DNA of 9,713 nt from CAYZJD01 sp964478455 (GTDB taxonomy: Bacteria; Acidobacteriota; Terriglobia; Bryobacterales; Bryobacteraceae): positions 1-9,713 of the forward strand of contig CAYZJD010000160.1 of assembly GCA_964478455.1 (NCBI GenBank), written 5' to 3'. How positions within the stretch are numbered: position 1 is the stretch's first letter; each line of letters starts with the position of its first letter. Shown one piece after another: positions 1 through 4,835 of the stretch. The position numbers were made by a program, and so were the translations under genes. The notes beneath the pieces were generated by a model. It did not search any database, was not told where the DNA came from, and was given only the letters and a program-made list of their open reading frames with translations.

Positions 1-79
1 CAGCGGCAAGACCGGCGGTCATCGCCGAACTGAGGAAGGCCCGGCGGGAAGGTGAAGAGATTTCCGATATCCGGCTCAT
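1..79 (-). CDS. N-terminus of a Tat-exported protein (partial, cut by window edge)
   Basis: The minus strand opens with ATG at 79-77 and stays open to the left edge, giving 26 codons. Residues 11-16 read SRRAFL, a good match to the twin-arginine consensus S/T-R-R-x-F-L, followed by a short hydrophobic, alanine-rich stretch. This is a Tat signal peptide, so the product is probably exported folded, often with a cofactor. The mature protein lies outside the window and its family cannot be told; in Acidobacteriota such signals are common on DUF1501, Gfo/Idh-like and sulfatase-like proteins. An alternative GTG start lies three codons upstream at 88-86. No convincing Shine-Dalgarno precedes either start. 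The gene is divergent from the TonB-dependent receptor with 21 bp between start codons. Confidence 0.7.
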   Translation of the reverse strand, partial: MSRISEISSPSRRAFLSSAMTAGLAA

Positions 80-86
80 GGCATCC

Positions 87-94
87 ACTATAAT
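87..94. promoter_or_regulatory. Overlapping divergent -10 elements (TATAAT plus / TATAGT minus)
   Basis: The octamer ACTATAAT contains a perfect TATAAT on the plus strand (89-94) and TATAGT on the minus strand (92-87). Counting about seven bases from each hexamer puts the transcription start near 101 on plus and near 80 on minus, that is, at the start codons of both flanking genes. No good -35 was found: the best plus-strand hexamer at 17-bp spacing is GATATC (66-71). Near-symmetric -10 elements that fire both ways are known in bacteria. Assignment rests on hexamer match and geometry only. Confidence 0.5.
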
Positions 95-100
95 CCCGGT

Positions 101-2371
101 GTGGTGTGTGCGCTTCTGCTGGTGACGTTGCTGCTGTTGGCTCCTGTAGCGGCGCAGCAAAGCGGCGAGATTCGCGGGCAGGCTGTGGATGCACGCGGGG
201 GCGAGCCGCTGGCAAACGTCAAGGTGCAGTTGGGCGGCACGCCGCGCGCGACGATCACCGACGCGGAGGGAGGCTTTCAGATTCGCGACATCCCGCCGGG
301 GGAGTACGAGCTACAGGTCTCGACCGTCGGCTATCGGCTCCTGCGCAAACCGTTCTCGCTCGCGGCCGGCGAGGTGGTGGAGTTCGAGATCATCCTCAGC
401 CCGGTGACGTTCCGGCACACCGACTCGGTCGAAGTGCGCGCCGATGCGTTCGAACCCGCGCGCGCCGACAGCCCGTCGGAGCTGACGCTGGCGGGCGGCG
501 AGGCCAAGAATCTGGCGAGCGTGCTGGCCGACGATCCGCTGCGCGCGGTGCAGGGACTCCCGGGCGTGACGTCCAACGACGACTTCCGGAGCCAGTTTTC
601 GCTGCGCGGGGCCGGCTACTATCGCGTGGGGCTGTACCTGGACGGCATGCTGCTTCACGCTCCCTTCCACATGGTGGCCGGCGAGGAGAGCACGGGCTCG
701 CTCACCGCGTTTCAGGGCGATTTGCTCGAGGACATCTCGTTGCACAGCGGAGCGCCGCCGGTGCGCTACGCGGACCGAACGGCAGGGATTCTGGACCTGC
801 GTACGCGCGAGGGGACGAGGCTGGCGCCGTCGGTCCGGTTCACGGCCAGCGCGTCGAACACGGGCTTCGTGGCCGAGGGACCGCTGGGCCAGGCAAGGAA
901 AGGTTCTTGGGTTGCCGGCGTGCGCAAGAGCTACCTTCAGTATTTGCTCAAGCGTGTAACGGACGATCCGACGCTGGCCTTCGGTTTTCTCGACGCGCAG
1001 GCGCGGCTCGTCTACGACCTCAGCGCGAAGCACAACGTGAGCCTGAGCATCATCGAGGGAGTTTCCGCGCTTGACCGGGCGGAGGCGCGCAACAGGCTGG
1101 GCCTGAATTCGGTGATGCTGAGCGACCTTCACCTTTCGGTCGCCGGTCTCACGTGGCGTTACGCGCCGGGCGCGAAGGTTCTGGTGACGAACAGCCTGAC
1201 GTACATGCGCGAGCGGTTCGAGAACCGCAATCGCGACCGCAGCCGGCTCGGCGGGGGGTATTACGGAGAGTGGATCTGGAATGCGACTGCGAATTGGACG
1301 CAGAGCGAGAGTGCGTCGCTTGATGCCGGCTGGTCCGTGCGCCGGATTCGCGATGACGGCTTCCTGAACTGGTATCAGTTCAATCCGTATGCGGTCTTTC
1401 TGATGAACGACTATCGCGGCAGCACGGCGCGCCCGGGCGCGTATTTGCAGCAATCCTGGAGCACGGCGGGTGGCCGGCTGCGCTTGTCGGGCGGAGCGCG
1501 ATGGGACCGGCACGGCATTAACGAGGTCCAGACGGTGTCGCCGCAGGCGTCGCTGGCGGTGCGGCCGTTGGAGGCGACCCGCGTCATGATCGGGTGGGGC
1601 CAGTCGGTGCAGCATCCAGAATTCCTTTGGCTGCTCTCGCGCATCGGGAACCGCCGGCTTTTGCCGGAGCGCGCGAACCATCTCCTGGCGGTGGTCGAGC
1701 AGAGGCTGGACGAGCGGACCCGCGTGCGCGCGGAGTTCTACGATCGAGAAGACCGGGACTTGCTGTTCCGCCCGCTGTACGAACCGCGTCTGGCCGGTGG
1801 CGTCGTCGTTAATCCGCCGGCGGAGGCACCGGCGCGGAACTCGGTGCGGGGCTACGCCCGTGGTTTTGAGATTTTCGTGCAGCGGCGCACCGCGAACCGC
1901 CTGGCCGGATGGGTGTCGTACGCGTACGGGCGCGCGCGTTTGCGGGATGGAGAAACCGGGGCGAGGTTTCCCTCGGACCAGGATCAGCGGCATACGGTGA
2001 ACGTCTACGCGAGCTGGCGCATCCGCCCGACCGTGAACCTGAGCTTGAAGTGGCTGCATGGGAGCGGGTTTCCCGTACCCGGATTCTTGCGCGAGGAAGG
2101 CGGGCGCTACTATCTCGCCGAGACGCGCAACGAAGCGCGGCTGGAATCCTACCAGCGGGCGGACACGCGCATCAACAAGACGTTCTCGTTCGACCGCTGG
2201 CGCATGACGCTCTACGGGGAGCTGGTCAATGTCTTCAACCGCGAGAACTGGCGGTACGATTCCTTCGGCGGCTACAACCCGGAGACGGGCCGGGCGTTCC
2301 CGCGTTTCGACAAAATGTTCCCAATCCTGCCCTCGGCCGGCATCGTGCTGGAATTCGAAGGGAGGCAGTAG
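101..2371 (+). CDS. TonB-dependent outer-membrane receptor with carboxypeptidase-regulatory-like N-terminal domain
   Basis: The 756-aa product is an energy-coupled outer-membrane transporter; the substrate is unknown. Residues 2-19 form a signal peptide (leucine-rich core, APVAAQ near the cleavage site). Residues 22-100 are a CarboxypepD_reg-like beta-sandwich (GxIRGxxxDxxGxPLxxVxV, then GGFxIRDIPPGEY). Residues about 125-235 are the plug (SQFSLRG, LYLDGMLLHAPFH, TAGILDLRTREG), and the remainder has the aromatic/charged alternation of a 22-strand barrel, closing with GIVLEF plus four extra residues. Length fits the family. I cannot point to a clear TonB box. The start is GTG at 101 or 104: an in-frame stop lies at 53-55 and no ATG, GTG or TTG intervenes. 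No Shine-Dalgarno is visible, so translation may be leaderless. No TonB/ExbBD genes or enzymes that would reveal the ligand are adjacent. Confidence 0.92.
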   Translation: MVCALLLVTLLLLAPVAAQQSGEIRGQAVDARGGEPLANVKVQLGGTPRATITDAEGGFQIRDIPPGEYELQVSTVGYRLLRKPFSLAAGEVVEFEIILSPVTFRHTDSVEVRADAFEPARADSPSELTLAGGEAKNLASVLADDPLRAVQGLPGVTSNDDFRSQFSLRGAGYYRVGLYLDGMLLHAPFHMVAGEESTGSLTAFQGDLLEDISLHSGAPPVRYADRTAGILDLRTREGTRLAPSVRFTASASNTGFVAEGPLGQARKGSWVAGVRKSYLQYLLKRVTDDPTLAFGFLDAQARLVYDLSAKHNVSLSIIEGVSALDRAEARNRLGLNSVMLSDLHLSVAGLTWRYAPGAKVLVTNSLTYMRERFENRNRDRSRLGGGYYGEWIWNATANWTQSESASLDAGWSVRRIRDDGFLNWYQFNPYAVFLMNDYRGSTARPGAYLQQSWSTAGGRLRLSGGARWDRHGINEVQTVSPQASLAVRPLEATRVMIGWGQSVQHPEFLWLLSRIGNRRLLPERANHLLAVVEQRLDERTRVRAEFYDREDRDLLFRPLYEPRLAGGVVVNPPAEAPARNSVRGYARGFEIFVQRRTANRLAGWVSYAYGRARLRDGETGARFPSDQDQRHTVNVYASWRIRPTVNLSLKWLHGSGFPVPGFLREEGGRYYLAETRNEARLESYQRADTRINKTFSFDRWRMTLYGELVNVFNRENWRYDSFGGYNPETGRAFPRFDKMFPILPSAGIVLEFEGRQ

Positions 2372-2378
2372 CCGCGGC

Positions 2379-2414
2379 CGCGTCTCTAGAGTGGTCTTCT
2401 CACGCGGAGACGCG
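2379..2414. terminator. Weak inverted repeat between convergent genes
   Basis: Arms CGCGTCTC (2379-2386) and GAGACGCG (2407-2414) are perfect 8-bp complements separated by 20 bases, spanning the 28-bp gap between the receptor stop codon and the minus-strand gene and entering that gene's last codons. A 10-bp palindrome CGCGGCCGCG (2373-2382) overlaps the left arm. It could be a bidirectional transcript-end hairpin, but there is no T-tract on either strand and the loop is long. Confidence 0.25.
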
Positions 2415-3089
2415 CTGGGCGAGGGTCCGGGCGAGCACGGCTTCCCGGAGGAGCGCCGCCTGGCGTTCGGTAAAACGGAACCGCGCTTTGGGAATGCGCC
2501 GCAACTCCCCCCTCTTCAGTTCGGTGCGCATGATGCCCGACGGCGAGTGGCGGTGGCCGAGCAGCAGGTGGCCGATCTCGTGAGCCATTGCGTAGCCGAG
2601 CACGTCGGCGGTTGAAGAAGGATCCCAGGCCAGTTTCACCGCGGCGTCCTGGAAGATGGTAGCGTAATGGGCGAACTCGCCCGGGGGCGCCAGCAACGCA
2701 ACTCCCAGGACGTGCTTGGGAGCCGCTTCCGATCTTTGGCCGATGGTCAGCACCAATTCCGCGGGCTGCACTGTCCGGGCACAGACTTCGCTCACTTGCG
2801 CGGCCGGATTGTCCCCGGAGCAGTCGAGCCAGGTTATCGCCACGCCGGACGTGCGCAGAATCTTGGAGGCTTCGTTTTGCGATTTCTCGAGAAGCATCGG
2901 CTGAACCTGCGCCCAGTTCCTGAAGCGGACCGTGATCCGTAATCGCGGCAACGCTTCGGCGGTCCTCCAGTGGCTTTCGGCGTGGCGCTGGACGCCGCCC
3001 AGGGAAGTGTGGGTCGAGCGGCTCGCGTCTCCGGACAACAGCGCCAGTGTCGAGGCGACGGTGAGCAGCAGCCCGGTTCTTCTTGTCAT
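2400..3089 (-). CDS. Secreted HEIGH-motif metallopeptidase-like protein
   Basis: The 229-aa protein has an N-terminal signal peptide (MTRR, then a hydrophobic stretch to about residue 20), so it is probably periplasmic or secreted. The key motif is at residues 170-181, HEIGHLLLGHRH, followed by SPSGIM with Met187. H170, E171 and H174 are the expected zinc ligands and general base of an HExxH peptidase, with H179 or H181 as third ligand. The downstream GIM recalls the Met-turn of matrixin-type metzincins. Cys90 and Cys103 could form a disulfide. Similar small secreted HExxH proteins of unknown substrate are, as I recall, common in Acidobacteriota. The ATG at 3089 was chosen over the longer frame beginning at 3395 because it gives a signal peptide and has AGGGG five bases upstream. 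Activity is inferred; it may act alone, since both neighbours are on the plus strand. Confidence 0.8.
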   Translation of the reverse strand: MTRRTGLLLTVASTLALLSGDASRSTHTSLGGVQRHAESHWRTAEALPRLRITVRFRNWAQVQPMLLEKSQNEASKILRTSGVAITWLDCSGDNPAAQVSEVCARTVQPAELVLTIGQRSEAAPKHVLGVALLAPPGEFAHYATIFQDAAVKLAWDPSSTADVLGYAMAHEIGHLLLGHRHSPSGIMRTELKRGELRRIPKARFRFTERQAALLREAVLARTLAQRVSA

Positions 3090-3146
3090 GACGGCCCCTG
3101 AATTGGCGTACGCGCGCCGCCGCCTGGCCGATCCCCAAATCGGACA

Positions 3147-3152
3147 GCTATA
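3147..3152 (-). promoter_or_regulatory. Possible -10 element for the metallopeptidase-like gene
   Basis: The minus strand reads TATAGC here, 57 bases upstream of the ATG at 3089, within an A/T-richer patch of the divergent intergenic region. No convincing -35 lies at 16-18 bp (the hexamer at 17 bp is TATCCT). It is a weak candidate, offered because it is the best -10 match on this side. Confidence 0.22.
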
Positions 3153-3209
3153 AGTGCAATCGACAGTAAAGGATAGCGGGAGGCGGGAACTGCACTGGCG
3201 AAGAACTGG

Positions 3210-3234
3210 AGGGCGAGTCTTTTCGAAGCGCCCT
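3210..3234. other. Hairpin with TTCG loop in divergent intergenic region
   Basis: Arms AGGGCG (3210-3215) and CGCCCT (3229-3234) enclose a second short stem CTT/AAG (3219-3221 with 3226-3228) around a TTCG tetraloop, with a three-base bulge AGT. It lies between the two divergent promoters, upstream of the plus-strand -10 box. It has no following T-tract in a useful orientation. It may be an operator or just chance symmetry. Confidence 0.3.
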
Positions 3235-3259
3235 GAAACGTTTTCCGCCTGAGATGCAC

Positions 3260-3265
3260 TATAGT
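3260..3265 (+). promoter_or_regulatory. Putative -10 element (TATAGT) of the 3388-4600 operon
   Basis: TATAGT lies 122 bases upstream of the first ATG of the two-gene unit, in a context (GCACTATAGTAC) resembling the CCACTATAAT box at the left end of the window. A -35 is not obvious; the hexamer at 18 bp is TGAAAC-like but poor. The predicted transcription start is about 3272, giving a leader of roughly 115 bases. Confidence 0.45.
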
Positions 3266-3270
3266 ACAGA

Positions 3271-3293
3271 GGCGGTGGCCAGGGCTCACCGCC
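3271..3293 (+). other. Hairpin at the predicted 5' end of the operon transcript
   Basis: GGCGGTG (3271-3277) and CACCGCC (3287-3293) form a perfect 7-bp GC-rich stem with a 9-base loop. If transcription starts near 3272, as the TATAGT box predicts, the stem forms the very 5' end of the mRNA. 5'-terminal stem-loops are known to slow mRNA decay in other bacteria. An AAGGAGG sequence follows four bases later. Confidence 0.4.
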
Positions 3294-3296
3294 GAT

Positions 3297-3373
3297 AAGG
3301 AGGGGCGCTGTACCGTCACGCGCTTCCGTTACTGCCGGGCGCGGGACGGACTGGGATTGCCTCGAATTCCTAG
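3297..3373 (+). other. Orphan Shine-Dalgarno with possible CTG-start leader ORF
   Basis: AAGGAGGGG (3297-3305) is a consensus-strength ribosome binding site about 85 bases upstream of the real gene start. No ATG, GTG or TTG follows at a useful distance. A CTG at 3308 would open a 21-codon frame ending at TAG 3371-3373, immediately against the true Shine-Dalgarno of the next gene (GAGGGAG, 3375-3381). CTG starts are rare and the spacing to the purine core is short, so this may instead be a standby ribosome site or a relic. Confidence 0.18.
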
Positions 3374-3387
3374 AGAGGGAGAAAACA

Positions 3388-3660
3388 ATGAACAAGTTTC
3401 TGATCTTCTACAAAACCGGACAGGACCAGCTCAGCCGGGTCTTTGACATTCTCGACCAAGCGGAGGCGTGCCGGTCCGCCACCTCGAAGAGCTTCAACGT
3501 TCGCGAGGTGGATGTGTCGAACACCGGCGATCCCGACCTGGCGCACTGGAGCGGCCAGCAGACCATCGAGTGCGTCACGGTCGTGAACAACGCAGTCCAG
3601 GACAGGAAGGTACTGCCGCCTCCGGTGGACGTTGGCCTGATGGTGCGCAATCTGCCCTGA
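3388..3660 (+). CDS. Small two-cysteine protein of unknown function
   Basis: I do not recognise this 90-aa protein. It starts at ATG 3388 with GAGGGAG six bases upstream, a good site. It has no signal peptide or membrane segment and looks like a small mixed alpha/beta cytoplasmic domain: strand-like KFLIFYKT, a helix over residues 12-32, strand-like FNVREVDV and TIECVTVV, and a proline-rich C-terminal part (LPPPVDVGL). Cys28 and Cys62 are the only cysteines. The next gene follows after 13 bases with its own Shine-Dalgarno, so the two are almost certainly co-transcribed from the promoter near 3260. It may regulate or assist the exported partner, but nothing in the sequence shows this. Confidence 0.75.
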   Translation: MNKFLIFYKTGQDQLSRVFDILDQAEACRSATSKSFNVREVDVSNTGDPDLAHWSGQQTIECVTVVNNAVQDRKVLPPPVDVGLMVRNLP

Positions 3661-3673
3661 GCAAAGGAGCCCC

Positions 3674-4600
3674 ATGACCAAGCGTCTTCGCAAAACCATT
3701 CCGGTGTGCCTTGGCCTTCTCACCGTCTTCTTCGGTGATGGAGCGAGCGCCAAGTCAACTCATCCCAAAGACTTCGTCAAGGTAAAGGAAAGGCCGCCTC
3801 GTGGACCGGATCTCACTCTGAATCCGGGCGACTCTGAGGTGGACGAGCGCGGCAAGCTGATCATCGACTTCGATGAGAGGGAGATAGAGCCGAGGGTCGG
3901 GGGCGGGCGAAGCCGCGTGATCGTTCGCGTCAGCGGTGAACTGGTCAAGGAAAAGTCCCGGCTACCGCTCGTACCGATTCAATATTACGTGAGCAAGGGC
4001 GACGAGAAGAACCCGTTGGTCTTCCACGACAAAGACTTCCTGAATCCCGGCGACATCGTGCCGGACACCGACATCAATCTCCGCGCGATCGGCTTCGGAG
4101 ACTACGAGTACCTGGAGCTGCGCGTCACCAACCTGGTGACGCTGGAGAGCGCCGTCTACACCGTCACCCCGCAGCCATTTGGCTTCCGCGTGAAAGTGAC
4201 CGACACGCTCTTGTTCCTCAAGCGGCTGGGCGTCAGCGAGGAGGACAAGAAGAACGAGGTCGATGAAGTCAACTTTGGGCCGTCGCCCGGGGTGACTTAT
4301 GGCGGAACCTACCTGTCGCGGGGAAACGACTTTCTCCGCTTTCTGCGGCCCGGGATGGGGATGAACGTTAGCTTCATGAACTGGAAGGACCCGGCGTTCG
4401 ACCTTTCGACGGGCCAGTTCGCGCCGGGGACCAAGGGGAGCGACGTGCAGGTAGGCCTCGGCGTGCAGTTCTCGCTTTTCAGCAACATCCTGCAATTCAC
4501 TTATGGCGCGAACCTGCACGTGGAGCAGGACCGCCAGTATTGGGGCATCGGGATCAGCTTCGTCAACCTGACGACAAAGGTCGCCGGCCTGATCCAGTGA
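3674..4600 (+). CDS. Exported envelope protein with predicted beta-rich C-terminus, unknown function
   Basis: The 308-aa protein begins at ATG 3674 with AAAGGAG four bases upstream. Residues 1-26 are a signal peptide (MTKRLRK, hydrophobic core, GDGASA cleavage site). C12 sits inside the core and is not a lipobox. Residues 30-75 are charged and proline-rich. Residues 80-175 look like a beta-sandwich (RVIVRVSG, YEYLELRVTN, SAVYTVTPQPFGFRVKV). From about residue 205 there are glycine/aromatic strands ending in VQVGLGVQFSLF, LQFTYGANLHV and YWGIGISFVNL, as in outer-membrane barrels, though too few for a large pore. The terminal residue is not aromatic. The protein is richer in lysine and acidic residues than its neighbours, and the first 120 bases from 3661 are only about 56% GC by count, so the unit may have been acquired. 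Family not recognised. Confidence 0.82.
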   Translation: MTKRLRKTIPVCLGLLTVFFGDGASAKSTHPKDFVKVKERPPRGPDLTLNPGDSEVDERGKLIIDFDEREIEPRVGGGRSRVIVRVSGELVKEKSRLPLVPIQYYVSKGDEKNPLVFHDKDFLNPGDIVPDTDINLRAIGFGDYEYLELRVTNLVTLESAVYTVTPQPFGFRVKVTDTLLFLKRLGVSEEDKKNEVDEVNFGPSPGVTYGGTYLSRGNDFLRFLRPGMGMNVSFMNWKDPAFDLSTGQFAPGTKGSDVQVGLGVQFSLFSNILQFTYGANLHVEQDRQYWGIGISFVNLTTKVAGLIQ

Positions 4601-4606
4601 TCAGGC
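4587..4606 (+). terminator. Hairpin overlapping the stop codon of the 3388-4600 operon
   Basis: GCCTGATC (4587-4594) and GATCAGGC (4599-4606) form a perfect 8-bp stem with a CAGT loop, and the TGA stop codon lies in the loop and right arm. No T-run follows, so it is not a classic intrinsic terminator; it could mark the RNA 3' end or protect it from exonucleases. Confidence 0.45.
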
Positions 4607-4657
4607 GACAGCCGCCGGTAGTACAGCTCAATTAGTATCTTCCGATTAGAACAGAGT

Positions 4658-4671
4658 TTTCCAACTGGAAA
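4658..4671. promoter_or_regulatory. Palindrome TTTCC-N4-GGAAA upstream of the CRP-type site
   Basis: TTTCC (4658-4662) and GGAAA (4667-4671) flank AACT, giving a compact dyad centred 26 bp upstream of the CRP-type operator. The perfect palindrome ATCATGAT follows at 4671-4678. It may be a second operator for the cytochrome operon; no regulator can be named. Confidence 0.28.
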
Positions 4672-4682
4672 TCATGATGTGG

Positions 4683-4698
4683 TGTGACTCCGGTCACA
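4683..4698. promoter_or_regulatory. CRP/FNR-family operator, perfect TGTGA-N6-TCACA
   Basis: TGTGA (4683-4687) and TCACA (4694-4698) are separated by CTCCGG, an exact match to the CRP half-sites. The symmetry extends one further base pair (TGTGAC/GTCACA). The centre, 4690.5, is at -41.5 relative to the start predicted from the -10 element at 4720-4725, the classic class II activation position. The only gene downstream is the cytochrome operon at 4836. The half-sites are CRP-like rather than the FNR TTGAT type, but which Crp/Fnr paralogue binds cannot be told. Confidence 0.6.
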
Positions 4699-4719
4699 TC
4701 GGCTGCATCGGCGGCGGCA

Positions 4720-4725
4720 TACGCT
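4720..4725 (+). promoter_or_regulatory. Weak -10 element of the cytochrome operon
   Basis: TACGCT keeps the most conserved -10 bases (T1, A2, T6) and lies at the right distance from the CRP-type site for a class II promoter. The predicted start is about 4732, with a 104-base leader to the ATG at 4836. No -35 is visible, as expected of an activator-dependent promoter. Confidence 0.4.
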
Positions 4726-4796
4726 AGCCCACAAGAGAGACGGTCTCCGCTCACGCTCACGGTGGAAGGGGCACGGATTCCAGCGGATTGACAGCG

Positions 4797-4812
4797 CCGC
4801 GCAGCGGCGCGG
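4797..4812 (+). other. GC hairpin just upstream of the cytochrome ribosome binding site
   Basis: CCGCGC (4797-4802) and GCGCGG (4807-4812) pair around an AGCG loop, ending 11 bases before the GAAGGAG Shine-Dalgarno (4824-4830). It is in the mRNA leader and could tune ribosome access. The region is GC-rich, so chance is a real possibility. Confidence 0.3.
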
Positions 4813-4835
4813 AGATTGTCCCCGAAGGAGAATCC

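Noticed and set aside
3..125. Plus-strand open frame from the left edge ending at TGA 123-125
   Set aside because: It reads through the divergent promoter and into the receptor's signal peptide; the minus-strand frame with a Tat motif explains the same bases better.
311..2059. A 582-codon open frame on the minus strand opposite the TonB receptor
   Set aside because: It is an antisense shadow of high-GC coding DNA: the translation is rich in Arg, Ala, Pro and His with no domain, while the plus strand encodes a full, recognisable receptor.
2386..3138. A 250-codon minus-strand frame overlapping the metallopeptidase-like gene
   Set aside because: It is a neighbouring frame of the same DNA and lacks the signal peptide and the HEIGH motif; its translation is low-complexity Arg/Pro.
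3090..3395. N-terminal extension of the metallopeptidase-like gene to a start at 3395
   Set aside because: It would bury the signal peptide inside the protein and run across the promoter and start codon of the divergent operon; the ATG at 3089 has a good ribosome binding site.
3962..4519. A 185-codon minus-strand frame opposite the 308-aa exported protein
   Set aside because: The plus strand has a proper ribosome binding site, signal peptide and operon context; the antisense translation has no recognisable feature.
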